Shown here piece after piece: positions 39,653-47,011 of a stretch of DNA of 64,000 nucleotides (the first letter of the stretch is position 1; every line of letters begins with the position of its first letter). Source of the DNA: BQWY01 sp046351095 (GTDB lineage: Bacteria > Nitrospirota > Nitrospiria > Nitrospirales > Nitrospiraceae); the NCBI GenBank assembly GCA_046351095.1, contig JAXLZC010000001.1, forward strand, positions 2,728,001 through 2,792,000, read 5' to 3'. Under the pieces are notes generated by a model. That model had not been told where the DNA came from, did not search any database, and saw only the letters and a program-made list of their open reading frames with translations. Made by a program: the position numbers and the translations under genes.

Positions 39653-40102
39653 CTAGGGCGTGGGCGGTCCTTCGCCGACTGCGTTGCTTGCAGTGACGCA
39701 CACCTTGATGAGCTCGGGATTTTTCGGATCCGGCGGCGTGACGATGCGCTGCACATGTCCGCCACCCGCGACGCTGCTCGCGGCGACCTTGGTGTATTCC
39801 CGGACGCCGTTGGCGCGCTCCAAATAGATCGTCGTATGCGATAGCGTGTGGAGCGGCTCGCTGCTTGTATTGGGATCGTTGCTGCGTTTGAGCTGCGTGC
39901 TCGGTTCTACGTATTCAACCGTGAAGTTGCGCTTCACGCCGTCGAGTTTCACCGTCACGGTCGCGGGACAATGGGGTGGACCGGATTGCGACTCCGCCGA
40001 GTACGCCGATATGCCACTGCAGCCGGAGAGCCAGAGCAGCGAGGCGAATACGAGGGTGTGGGACATTCGCGTAGGTGAGGATATGGATTGCGTCGTCGTC
40101 AT
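39653..40102 (-). CDS. Small lipoprotein, fibronectin-like tail, function unknown
   Basis: The product (149 aa from ATG 40102) has a signal peptide with lipobox LWLSGC, so it is probably lipidated. The mature part is short and beta-rich; NPELIKVCVTASNAVGEGPP at the end resembles the last strand and tail of a fibronectin type III domain. A shorter start at 40066 (MSHTLVFASLL) is equally possible. It lies 108 bases upstream of the 163-aa gene, on the same strand. Confidence 0.6.
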   Translation of the reverse strand: MTTTQSISSPTRMSHTLVFASLLWLSGCSGISAYSAESQSGPPHCPATVTVKLDGVKRNFTVEYVEPSTQLKRSNDPNTSSEPLHTLSHTTIYLERANGVREYTKVAASSVAGGGHVQRIVTPPDPKNPELIKVCVTASNAVGEGPPTP

Positions 40103-40246
40103 GCAGCGAATCGTATCGACTTCAGCGAGGAGATGCAACGATGCGTTGAGTGGATTTATGCAGTAGATGCTGAGAAACTATCGGCTACTGGAGAAGAGGT
40201 CTCGACGATCGAGCCGCCCGTACTCTGCGACCGACAGTCGTGCAGT

Positions 40247-40300
40247 TGAAGCGTGTGGAGGAGCAGAAAGTATGATTGCAAGACCTGCCTCTAGTCTGGC
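40247..40300 (+). repeat. Leader/start-region duplicate, copy 1
   Basis: This 54-base stretch covers the ribosome-binding site and first codons of the lipoprotein gene at 40272. About 80 percent of it recurs at 42230-42284 beyond the insertion sequence, for example GTAT-ATTGCAAGACC in both, differing by one base at the ATG. Confidence 0.7.
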
Positions 40301-40715
40301 GCGTGTATTTTCCAAGTATTGGATGCTGGCAATAATCGTGCTTGCTTCATGGGCAACCTCTGGCTGCCCACCGACGCCTCGTCTGTTCGTCTACAATAAC
40401 GCCGGTGTGCCCGTTGAATTTATGACGGAGCCTTCGCGGACAATGATTCTAAGTGGTGCTCTTCTGCAAATAGGACTGCCGAATGGCCACTATATGCGTG
40501 CAAATATTGCGGGTGTAAAAGTGACATATTATATCTCTACATTTCCTCCCGAATATCGGAAGTCCACGTATACAGGGTTTGAGGATGTCCATCTTCAGCT
40601 GGAAGTTGGCGGGGCGATCTATCTAATAAGGCCGGATGAGGTATTGCCTGCTACGGATCTAAGTATGCAGCCTAAAGGGTTCCCTTTATTGCCCTCGGAG
40701 AAGGGAGCGGATTAA
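40272..40715 (+). CDS. Small lipoprotein, function unknown
   Basis: The product (147 aa from ATG 40272) has a signal peptide with hydrophobic core YWMLAIIVLASWATSGC and a lipobox ending in Cys32. The mature part (PPTPRLFVYNNAGVPVEFM and later LQLEVGGAIYLIRP) is beta-rich and unrecognised. The base composition is more AT-rich than the neighbouring genes, suggesting acquisition. Its start region is duplicated at 42230-42284. An insertion sequence lies 84 bases downstream. Confidence 0.65.
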   Translation: MIARPASSLARVFSKYWMLAIIVLASWATSGCPPTPRLFVYNNAGVPVEFMTEPSRTMILSGALLQIGLPNGHYMRANIAGVKVTYYISTFPPEYRKSTYTGFEDVHLQLEVGGAIYLIRPDEVLPATDLSMQPKGFPLLPSEKGAD

Positions 40716-40799
40716 TTTCGATTGGAGGCGCACAGCGCACAAGTGAATACTAATGACATAGGTGCGGTCAGATCTTGTAGCGCCCGATAGGGGGCAGGT

Positions 40800-40825
40800 T
40801 GAGGTGGCCCCGGAATAACAGACAC
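40800..40825 (+). repeat. IS3-family terminal inverted repeat, left
   Basis: It starts TGAGGTGGCCC and ends ACAGACAC, matching the right-end repeat in inverse orientation with five mismatches. It lies just beyond the stop of orfB. Confidence 0.88.
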
Positions 40826-40830
40826 GTGAA

Positions 40831-41697
40831 TTACGTACCACTCTCCTGCTGCTCAAACTCCTCCGGACTGCGGTAGCCAAGCGCCTGATGCAGACGCTGT
40901 CGGTTGTAAAACCGCTCGATATACTCGGTGATCGCCAGTTGGGCCTCGGCTTGATGCTGAAACTGCCGATGATGCACCAACTCGTTCTTCAGCGAACTGA
41001 AGAAGCTTTCCACCGGCGCATTGTCGTAACAATTCCCTTTGCGACTCATGCTCACCACGACCCCTCGTCGCGCGAGCAGTTGCTGATAGAGTCCCGCGCG
41101 GTACTGATTGCCTTGATCGCTATGATGCACTAACCCTGGTGCCGGCCGCCGTCGGCGCCAGGCCATCCACCAGGCCTCCACGACCACGGAGAGCGTTTGA
41201 CGGGCACTCATCGCCCAGCCCACCACCCGCCGGAAATACAGATCCACTAACACCGCCACCGTGAGCCAGCCCGTGCGGGTCGGCACAAAGGTCAGATCCC
41301 CAGCCCACACCCGATTCTTGGCCGAGACGGCAAACTGCTGGTCCAGCCGATTCGGGATCGCCGGCGGCTCGTGCTGGCGGACCTGCACGGTGCGGACATA
41401 GCGCCGCCGACGCAAGGCCACGATCCCCGCTAGCCGCCGCAGTCGGGCCACGCGGTGCCGACCGCACGCCAGGCCTTCGCGCTGCAAGAGCTGCCACATT
41501 TTGCGTGCGCCGTACGCTTCTCGCGTCTGCTGATGGAGGACCCGCATCCGATCCGTGAGTGCCTGATTCGCCTGCGTCCGTGCACTCGCCCCCCGGTGCT
41601 GCCAGGCATAGAACCCACTGCGGCTCACGCCCAACACCCGACACATCCGAGTCAGTCGAAATGCTGGCTGCTGCGTGTGCATAAACGCGTACTTCAC
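40831..41697 (-). CDS. IS3-family transposase OrfB (DDE integrase)
   Basis: The product (288 aa from GTG 41697) is the catalytic part. After a helix-turn-helix-like HTH_21 region (REAYGARKMWQLLQREG) comes the rve integrase core. The DDE residues lie in WAGDLTFVPT, VHHSDQGNQY and NAPVESFFSSLKNEL. It ends WNRQRLHQALGY-type (FYNRQRLHQALGYRSPEEF). The GTG overlaps the orfA stop, and the frame is also open upstream to 41862, so most active protein is probably made as an OrfAB fusion by -1 frameshifting. Confidence 0.93.
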   Translation of the reverse strand: MKYAFMHTQQPAFRLTRMCRVLGVSRSGFYAWQHRGASARTQANQALTDRMRVLHQQTREAYGARKMWQLLQREGLACGRHRVARLRRLAGIVALRRRRYVRTVQVRQHEPPAIPNRLDQQFAVSAKNRVWAGDLTFVPTRTGWLTVAVLVDLYFRRVVGWAMSARQTLSVVVEAWWMAWRRRRPAPGLVHHSDQGNQYRAGLYQQLLARRGVVVSMSRKGNCYDNAPVESFFSSLKNELVHHRQFQHQAEAQLAITEYIERFYNRQRLHQALGYRSPEEFEQQESGT

Positions 41698-41987
41698 CGC
41701 ACATCCTTGGCGAAGTACGCCGCCGCTTTTTTTAAGATATCGCGCTCCTCGGTGACCCGGGCTAACTCGCGCTTGAGACGAGTGAGCTCGGTGGTCCGTT
41801 CCTTCCGCGCGCCCGATCCAGGGAACGCCCCGGCGCCACGGGCACGAAGTTCGGTCTGCCACTTGTACAACTGGTTGCGAGCAATGCCCAGCTCACGGGC
41901 AATGGCGGACGCGGGACGACTTCCGCCCTCTAATAGCTGGACCGCGTCGCGCTTAAATTCGGGAGTAAATTGTTTGCGTGCACCCAT
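41694..41987 (-). CDS. IS3-family transposase OrfA
   Basis: The product (97 aa) starts at ATG 41987, seven bases after AGGAGG. RKQFTPEFKRDAVQLLEGG and IARNQLYKWQTELRAR form the helix-turn-helix that binds the element ends, followed by a leucine-zipper region (LTRLKRELARVTEERDILKK). The run of seven A encoding L-K-K is the probable frameshift site into orfB. Confidence 0.9.
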   Translation of the reverse strand: MGARKQFTPEFKRDAVQLLEGGSRPASAIARELGIARNQLYKWQTELRARGAGAFPGSGARKERTTELTRLKRELARVTEERDILKKAAAYFAKDVR

Positions 41988-42024
41988 CGGACACCTCCTG
42001 GGAAAATCCTGTCCCCGTTCAAAG

Positions 42025-42050
42025 GTGTCTGTCAAATCCGGGCCACCTCA
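42025..42050 (-). repeat. IS3-family terminal inverted repeat, right
   Basis: Read on the minus strand it starts TGAGGTGGCCC and ends GACAGACAC. It lies 37 bases upstream of the orfA start and is followed by the GGT duplication. Confidence 0.88.
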
Positions 42051-42156
42051 GGTCTTGCAATGCGATACGTGATTCGGTCGCGCGCCTGTCACAGCCCGCT
42101 CCCCACGCATTCTCTTAGGCGCGCTGTCTCCCGCTGCACCTCATTTACGCCGCCTC

Positions 42157-42232
42157 TTGCACGCATGGCTATCGATTGGCTGAAATAGCCGAACATTTCG
42201 GCGTGCACATGCAACCAGTAGTCGTCGAGTGA
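42157..42232 (+). pseudogene. Possible remnant of a REP-associated (Y1) transposase C-terminus
   Basis: One frame reads HGYRLAEIAEHFGVHMQPV and stops at 42230-42232. G-Y-x-L-x-E-I-A-x-H-x-G-V-H is the conserved helix-turn-helix found at the C-terminus of many RAYT proteins, where it continues Y-x-T-V-S. Here it changes sequence right after G-V-H. No other part of the gene was found, and the insertion sequence lies about 100 bases upstream. Confidence 0.4.
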
Positions 42233-42284
42233 AGCGAACGGAGCAGCAGGAAGTATCATTGCAAGACCCGACTACTATTCTGGC
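42230..42284 (+). repeat. Leader/start-region duplicate, copy 2
   Basis: This is the counterpart of 40247-40300. The codon at the place of the ATG of copy 1 is ATC here (42258-42260), so the duplicated start is lost. The frame that follows leads into the damaged lipoprotein gene at 42309. Confidence 0.65.
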
Positions 42285-42308
42285 AATCCAGGGGAAAGAG
42301 GGAGTGGA

Positions 42309-42625
42309 GTGGCTTGGCGAGCTATTTTGAGTAGGTGGGCTGTGATCGTGGCCTTGGGCCTCCAGTCTGCTTGCTATAGTACTGGAGTTTTTGTGTACCT
42401 TGACCAAATGAAAGGGCGTAAGTCTCAGGACCTTGTACACAAAGAGTTTGGTCCACCTGAATCGACACTGTCCTTGAGCTCTGGAGAGACAGTTGAGATG
42501 TATCGGTTAAGGTATCCCGCCATCAAAGGGTATGTGTGCAATGGATTTAACGTTACTATGATGCAGATGGTGTCCTGAAGCAATGGGAGAAAGTCCCTTG
42601 TCAGTATTTTGACAGAGCTCCATAA
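42309..42625 (+). pseudogene. Frameshifted small lipoprotein gene (BamE/SmpA-like pattern)
   Basis: From GTG 42309 the frame gives an 89-aa product with signal peptide and lipobox GLQSAC, then SQDLVHKEFGPPESTLSLSS and ETVEMYRL, a pattern seen in SmpA/OmlA (BamE-like) domains. It stops at 42576-42578. In the -1 frame the next bases read YYDADGVLKQWEKVPCQYFD and stop at 42623-42625, a natural continuation for such a domain. A single-base change between 42551 and 42572 probably broke the gene. The upstream ATG is also mutated to ATC. Sequencing error remains an alternative. Confidence 0.6.
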
Positions 42626-42713
42626 AATGTGAACCCCAAAAAACTGAGACCTAGTCTAGTCTGTGTGATTTACCGGAATTATGGTTGTGCGTCATCAAGG
42701 CAGCAGCCGCCTC

Positions 42714-42950
42714 TTATGCGGCTTCGAGGATGGCCTTCTGTAGTGCGGTGGGAATGCTGATCGGAAGAAAAAGTGTTTGGGGGTAAAGATAATCGTCTCC
42801 GGATTCATCAATCACGCGGACGTGACCATGCTTCAGCGCCGTCGAATCAGAAAGCGCCACATAGATCTTTCGCTTTTCGAGTGACGCGAGGTATCCCTTA
42901 TTACTGACGCAAAGAAGGAAGCGTGCTGTTCTGCGTGGTTTGCGTGGCAT
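42714..42950 (-). CDS. Small conserved protein of a two-gene module (78 aa)
   Basis: The basic N-terminus (MPRKPRRTARFLLCVSN) is followed by YLASLEKRKIYVALSDS, then HGHVRVIDESGDDYLYP. I recall similar small proteins (with R-K-I-Y and V-I-D-E-S-G-x-D-Y-L-Y-P) in cyanobacteria and other phyla, without known function. It follows the 114-aa gene by 11 bases on the same strand. The size, pairing and position in an accessory patch would fit a toxin-antitoxin module, but no catalytic motif proves this. Confidence 0.65.
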   Translation of the reverse strand: MPRKPRRTARFLLCVSNKGYLASLEKRKIYVALSDSTALKHGHVRVIDESGDDYLYPQTLFLPISIPTALQKAILEAA

Positions 42951-42961
42951 GAGTGAATCCT

Positions 42962-43306
42962 CTACAAGAATCGTTTGACTTTAAATTCCTTGCGTCCGAT
43001 GCCGGTGGCCTCATACCAGTGGACTTCGGCCAGGTGAATCGACCCATCTCGAAGACGAATAGTGGCGACACCCTTGCGCTTTCTCCATCTCCCTCTTCCG
43101 TAAAACTTTCTCAGCCGTGCGATCTCATGGATGCCGGAGCCGACTGCAAAGGTTTCAATATGCGCGATTGGGCTGAGTAGTTCAAAGTGCACGGGTGCAT
43201 GGTCCCAAAGTCTTCCCGACTCGTCAATGAGGAAAGGGAGATCTGCCCAACGGGGCGACGATGGAGGATGGGGGAGGCGTCGATAGTCAGGTGTGCATCG
43301 GCGCAT
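42962..43306 (-). CDS. Hypothetical partner protein of the two-gene module (114 aa)
   Basis: From ATG 43306 the product begins MRRCTPDYRRLPHPP and ends with a strongly conserved-looking block: ARLRKFYGRGRWRKRKGVAT, then IRLRDGSIHLAEVHWYEATG, and IGRKEFKVKRFL. Basic residues dominate the C-terminus, suggesting nucleic-acid contact. It is the first gene of the pair with the 78-aa gene. An upstream in-frame ATG at 43387 would run into the tRNA-Glu region and is not preferred. Confidence 0.6.
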   Translation of the reverse strand: MRRCTPDYRRLPHPPSSPRWADLPFLIDESGRLWDHAPVHFELLSPIAHIETFAVGSGIHEIARLRKFYGRGRWRKRKGVATIRLRDGSIHLAEVHWYEATGIGRKEFKVKRFL

Positions 43307-43395
43307 CACGTCGAACTGCAAGCCACCTTCCAATCGGGCGCGGCGCTGTGCTAGATTCCCTCTTTCCTGGCCAGACCTGTGCGGCATTCCTGGTT

Positions 43396-43473
43396 GGTCC
43401 CATCGTCTAGCCTGGCCTAGGACGGAGCCCTCTCAAGGCTCAGACACGGGTTCGAATCCCGTTGGGACCACCA
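43396..43473 (+). tRNA. tRNA-Glu (anticodon CTC)
   Basis: A 78-base cloverleaf with acceptor GGTCCCA/TGGGACC, discriminator A, encoded CCA, and T-loop GGTTCGAATCC. The anticodon loop CTCTCAA gives CUC at 43432-43434. The D-loop is slightly enlarged (CTAGCCTGGCCTAG). tRNA genes are common integration sites, and the accessory patch lies directly upstream. Confidence 0.93.
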
Positions 43474-43739
43474 TCTTTTTTCCTCTGTGCGTGCCTCGGC
43501 TTCTCTAGAGACATATTCTTGTGGCGTCGGAGTTTCCACGCGTTGCTCCTGCATCGCGTCCTAGACACGCCAATCTCTGGTCGATGTGGCGCACTCTATG
43601 CCCGCACCACCTGACTCGTGCCCGCTGTAGTCATGCGTAGACCTCAGTAGTGTTCTCCCAGATCTGAACCGAGCTTGAGCCTCCTGTTACACGGCGATGG
43701 GATCCTGTAGGAAACCAAGACCTGTAAGAAGGAGGCGGT

Positions 43740-44525
43740 ATGACGACGACGCAGGACTCAGGTTCGAGCCGGTTCAGCGTGGCGCTTGCACGGACGGAGG
43801 CCGAGGTGCAGGAAGCGCAGGCGTTGCGCTACGACGTCTTCGCGCAGGAATGCGGCGCGCAGCTGTCGGCGGCCTCGCACCAGCGCGATGTGGATCGCTT
43901 CGATGCGTATTGCTCGCATCTGCTCGTCCGAGACAACCACTCCGGGCGTGTCGTGGGCACCTATCGATTGTTGGAACCGCACAAGGCTTTTCGGCACGGC
44001 GGGTTTTATGTCGAAACGGAATTCGATGTCAGCCGCTTGCAGACGATTTTGCCGCGCACAGTGGAAATCGGCCGCTCCTGCGTCCATCCGGACTATCGTC
44101 GCGGCGCGGTGATGACGTTATTATGGGGTGGACTCGCGCAATTCGTGTTGGAGCGCGGGTATGAGTATGTGATGGGTTGTGCGAGCGCGCCGTTCACGGA
44201 CGATCGTGCGGCGGCTCGGGCCACGACGCGCCTCTTGCTCGACAATCACTTGAGTCCGGAGCATTGGCGGGTAGTTCCCTATCGCCCGTTCACCGTGGGG
44301 CCGATGGGCTTGCCGTCCGCGACGGACGTCGACGGCTCGGTGTCGTTGCCGCCGCTCATCAAGGGCTACTTACGGATCGGCGCCGCGGTCTGCGGCTCGC
44401 CGGCCCACGATCCGTTATTCAAGACGATCGACTTTCTGATGCTGCTTCCGATGGCGGCCATGACTGCGCGCTACGCCCGGCACTACACCGGCAGCGCGGC
44501 GGCGTCTCTGCCGCGCGCCGCATGA
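43740..44525 (+). CDS. olsB: L-ornithine N-alpha-acyltransferase (GNAT hemolysin-like)
   Basis: The product (261 aa) is an OlsB-like acyltransferase that joins a 3-hydroxyacyl chain to the alpha-amine of ornithine, the first step to ornithine lipids. Typical segments are EAQALRYDVFAQECGA, the middle region VEIGRSCVHPDYRRGAVMTLLWG and YVMGCASAPF. AAGGAGGCGGT before ATG is a strong ribosome-binding site. It overlaps the acyltransferase gene olsA by four bases. Ornithine lipids are phosphorus-free membrane lipids often made under phosphate limitation; no Pho box was identified. Confidence 0.85.
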   Translation: MTTTQDSGSSRFSVALARTEAEVQEAQALRYDVFAQECGAQLSAASHQRDVDRFDAYCSHLLVRDNHSGRVVGTYRLLEPHKAFRHGGFYVETEFDVSRLQTILPRTVEIGRSCVHPDYRRGAVMTLLWGGLAQFVLERGYEYVMGCASAPFTDDRAAARATTRLLLDNHLSPEHWRVVPYRPFTVGPMGLPSATDVDGSVSLPPLIKGYLRIGAAVCGSPAHDPLFKTIDFLMLLPMAAMTARYARHYTGSAAASLPRAA

Positions 44526-45373
44526 CGATGCTTCACGCATTCGCGAGGGCGCTCATGCTGCTCCTGCATGTGGTCTGGGGCGGGCTGTTGTCGCTGTTCG
44601 TGTTGCCTCGCCTGACCGGTCCACGTCGCGAAGCGATTATTGCGACATGGTCTCTGGGTGCGCTGCGTCGCCTGCATATCCGTGTGGAACGCAGCGGTGT
44701 GCTTCCCGATGGATCGCAGTCCGGCGTGCTCTTCGTCGCCAACCACGTTTCTTGGTTGGACATTCTCTCCATCAACGCCGCGCATCCGGTCCACTTTATC
44801 GCGAAGGCCGAGGTGCGGCGGTGGCCCCTCGTGGGCACCATGGCGGAAAAAACCGGGACGATCTTTCTGCGTCGTGGGTGGGCCAAAGCCCTGCATCAGG
44901 CACAACGAGCGACGGTTGCACTGTTACGCCATGGTCGTTGTGTGGCGTTGTTTCCGGAAGGCACATCGACCGACGGGACGAGCGTGCTCCCGTTCCAGGC
45001 GGGTATTTTTCAGGCGGCGCTCGACGCCGAGGCGACCGTCTGGCCGATTGCGCTGCGATACGAAACCGAGTGGGGACAGCGGCATGACGCGCCGAGCTTC
45101 GTCGGGACGATGGCCTTGCTCCCGTCCATTTGGCGAGTGTTGCGCAGCGAGCCGATCATGCTGCGCATGCGATACGGAACGCCCTTTTGTCCGACACAGG
45201 GAATGCAGCCGATCGACCGACGTGTTGCCGCAGCGCGAGCCTATCGAGACGTGACGACGTGTTTGCGCGATCTGGTTGCGGAGCCGCCGTCGCTTCCGAT
45301 GCCGGATCCGGACATCGTGTCCGTCGGAAAGACGATCACGGCCGCAGACTACCTTCGCGCTCCGTCGGTGTGA
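44522..45373 (+). CDS. olsA: Lyso-ornithine lipid O-acyltransferase (PlsC family)
   Basis: The product (283 aa) has one N-terminal membrane helix and a PlsC domain. NHVSWLD is the catalytic H-X4-D, FIAKAEV and LFPEGTSTDG are the next two acyltransferase motifs, and the fourth (VWPIAL) follows. With OlsB just upstream and translation coupled by ATGA, it most likely acylates lyso-ornithine lipid rather than lysophosphatidic acid. Confidence 0.84.
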   Translation: MTMLHAFARALMLLLHVVWGGLLSLFVLPRLTGPRREAIIATWSLGALRRLHIRVERSGVLPDGSQSGVLFVANHVSWLDILSINAAHPVHFIAKAEVRRWPLVGTMAEKTGTIFLRRGWAKALHQAQRATVALLRHGRCVALFPEGTSTDGTSVLPFQAGIFQAALDAEATVWPIALRYETEWGQRHDAPSFVGTMALLPSIWRVLRSEPIMLRMRYGTPFCPTQGMQPIDRRVAAARAYRDVTTCLRDLVAEPPSLPMPDPDIVSVGKTITAADYLRAPSV

Positions 45374-45422
45374 CTGTGAAGGCGGGCAGCGCAGACTCCC
45401 CGCGCGAGTGAGGACACAAAAA

Positions 45423-45455
45423 AAGCGGGCGGTTGGAAACCCCAACCGCCCGCTT
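45423..45455. terminator. Terminator between olsA and the BON gene
   Basis: A 14-base perfect stem (45423-45436 with 45442-45455) closes on AAACC. An A-run to its left makes it a good terminator for the minus-strand BON gene; it may also stop olsA transcripts. Confidence 0.78.
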
Positions 45456-45529
45456 CGTGTATCTGCGTGTGGCTCACGTCGTCCTCGCGGATGCCTAAGG
45501 CACCAGCGAGCTACAGCCACGAGAAGGGC

Positions 45530-45823
45530 TTAGCGGACGACGATGTTATTCGCCACTTCCTTCACGCTGGCGATGGACTTGGCGAGATCCGCGGCCTTGG
45601 TCTTCAGGTCTTCGTTGGCCACCTTGCCGTGCAGATCGACGCTGCCCTTGTTGACGCAGGCATCGACGCCGGAGAACGCCTGGTTGTTCCCGCCCAACAA
45701 CGCCATCAACTTCGACTTGATGGTGCTATCCGGAAGATCACCCGCCTGGACGGCCGTAGCCGATCCGCCGACCACTACGAGGGTGAAGAGCGCAGCCGAA
45801 ACAAATCCAACAAGGGTCTTCAT
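45530..45823 (-). CDS. Exported BON-domain protein
   Basis: The product (97 aa from ATG 45823) has a signal peptide (FVSAALFTLVVVGGSATAVQA) and a single BON domain: STIKSKLMALLGG, GSVDLHGKVANEDLKTKAADL, SVKEVANNIVV. BON domains bind phospholipid membranes and occur in OsmY- and transport-related periplasmic proteins. The gene stands alone, with a strong terminator after it. Confidence 0.85.
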   Translation of the reverse strand: MKTLVGFVSAALFTLVVVGGSATAVQAGDLPDSTIKSKLMALLGGNNQAFSGVDACVNKGSVDLHGKVANEDLKTKAADLAKSIASVKEVANNIVVR

Positions 45824-45979
45824 TGGTGCCTCATGAAAAGGTGGTGAAAAGCGCGGCAGGGGAGGCCGATGGCCTACTGCCCTGCGTGTGGCCCTATGCG
45901 TACCGCCGACATCGATCCAAGTCAACAGCTTTTTCGTCCGTCCGAAGGAGCTGTGGTTCGAGGAGGCACATGGCCGCGC

Positions 45980-46699
45980 CTAGCGAGCGGGCGGCCGTGA
46001 GGTCGGAAGGTCGAACTCGGCGATGGGTGCGTCCTGTCCTACGGGCGGAAGTCCCGACGAAAACGGCGTTTGGGCGCTCGGTGCGGTGGCCGACGGTGGC
46101 GCGGGAGGCAGCGGCGTCGGGCGTGCGACGGGTGCCGTCGGCGCAGGCGAAGCGGAGTTCAACGTCGACGGTTTCAGGACGGACGACGGCACCAACGCAT
46201 TTGTCGCGGGGTCGGCGGGTTTCGGCCGCTCGGTTGCGCGTTCGGTTCGTCCGGCAGGCGATTGCTCGTCGAGAAATTCGATGATGTCGGCCGTCAGCGT
46301 AATACGCGGCACGCTGCCGATGATGAAGTAATACGTATTGTGATCTTCCGTCGCATTGGCGAGCGCGATCGAGCGGCCCTCAAGGCGGTCGCCGCTTTTG
46401 GCGAGTTTCTCGTACAGGTCCGTCTTCGCGTCGACGATGCGCGCGGGCACGATGGGAATGAAACCCAGGAGGCGAAATCCGTAACTGTCCCCGCGCACGT
46501 TGCTTTGGACGATCCGGAAATTGCCTTTGGTCAGGCCGCCGGTGGCCACCGCGTTTTGGCCGAACGGCGTCGGTCCCGTGGAAGAGCAGCCGTGAAGCAG
46601 CAGCGCGGAGAGTGCGAGGCCTGCGGCGCGGATGAGGCGCACGGCGCTGTGGGGCTTCGTTGTTGGGTGTCGGGTCGCTGTCGGTATTGTGTGCAGCAT
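45980..46699 (-). CDS. Lipoprotein, DUF6567-like, with proline/alanine-rich tail
   Basis: The product (239 aa) has a signal peptide with lipobox LLLHGCSS. TGGLTKGNFRIVQSNVRGDS followed by YGFRLLGFIPI resembles DUF6567 lipoproteins of unknown function. The domain continues with RSIALANATEDHNTYYFIIG and VPRITLTADIIEF. The last 100 residues are low-complexity P, A, S and T. It probably sits in the outer membrane. Confidence 0.65.
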   Translation of the reverse strand: MLHTIPTATRHPTTKPHSAVRLIRAAGLALSALLLHGCSSTGPTPFGQNAVATGGLTKGNFRIVQSNVRGDSYGFRLLGFIPIVPARIVDAKTDLYEKLAKSGDRLEGRSIALANATEDHNTYYFIIGSVPRITLTADIIEFLDEQSPAGRTERATERPKPADPATNALVPSSVLKPSTLNSASPAPTAPVARPTPLPPAPPSATAPSAQTPFSSGLPPVGQDAPIAEFDLPTSRPPAR

Positions 46700-46912
46700 C
46701 GTGGTCGTGCAGCGCGTGAATCGTCGAGTAAGTCAGCCTAATCGCCGGCGTCGCCGAGTGTCAAGGCGGTCGCGCAGGATTGTACATCGCGATGTGTGAG
46801 CGATCGCACGATCCGAGAATGTACGTATTGTCCAGCGAGGAGGACGCGGGCTGGTGGGTCGTGTGGTGTCGTGGAGACGCGGGCATGATCGGCGACGGCG
46901 TCGTCGCTTCAA

Positions 46913-46942
46913 TTGACCCGTCTGTGCGGCGTTGTGTATAAC
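46913..46942 (+). promoter_or_regulatory. Promoter of the deoxyhypusine-synthase-like gene
   Basis: TTGACC (46913-46918) and TATAAC (46937-46942) are 18 bases apart. The start codon is 70 bases downstream with GGAGGA before it. The rest of the 312-base gap from 46700 to 47011 shows no gene. Confidence 0.65.
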
Positions 46943-47011
46943 GATTTTTGCCGCCGTCGGCCTGCGTGCATCTTGTCGCAGCGTACGACGGTTCGGAGGA
47001 TCACGACGAGT

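Larger units (their letters stand above)
40800..42050 (-). mobile_element. Intact IS3-family insertion sequence
   Basis: The element is 1251 bases long. It has 26-base terminal inverted repeats beginning TGAGGTGGCCC, with 21 matches ungapped, and is flanked by GGT on both sides (40797-40799 and 42051-42053), a 3-base target duplication. It encodes OrfA and OrfB on the minus strand with an A7 slippery run at 41727-41733 suited to -1 frameshifting. TG and CA ends and a 3-base duplication are typical of the IS3 family. Intact ends and reading frames imply a recent insertion. Confidence 0.92.

Noticed and set aside
42626..42660. Second IS-end-like sequence (GTGAACCCCAAAAAACTG)
   Set aside because: It resembles ends of some IS3-family elements, but there is no matching inverted partner or transposase remnant adjacent.
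40247..43473. Integrated genomic island with tRNA-Glu as attachment site
   Set aside because: The patch abuts tRNA-Glu, but no integrase gene and no direct repeat of the tRNA 3-prime end were found within the window.
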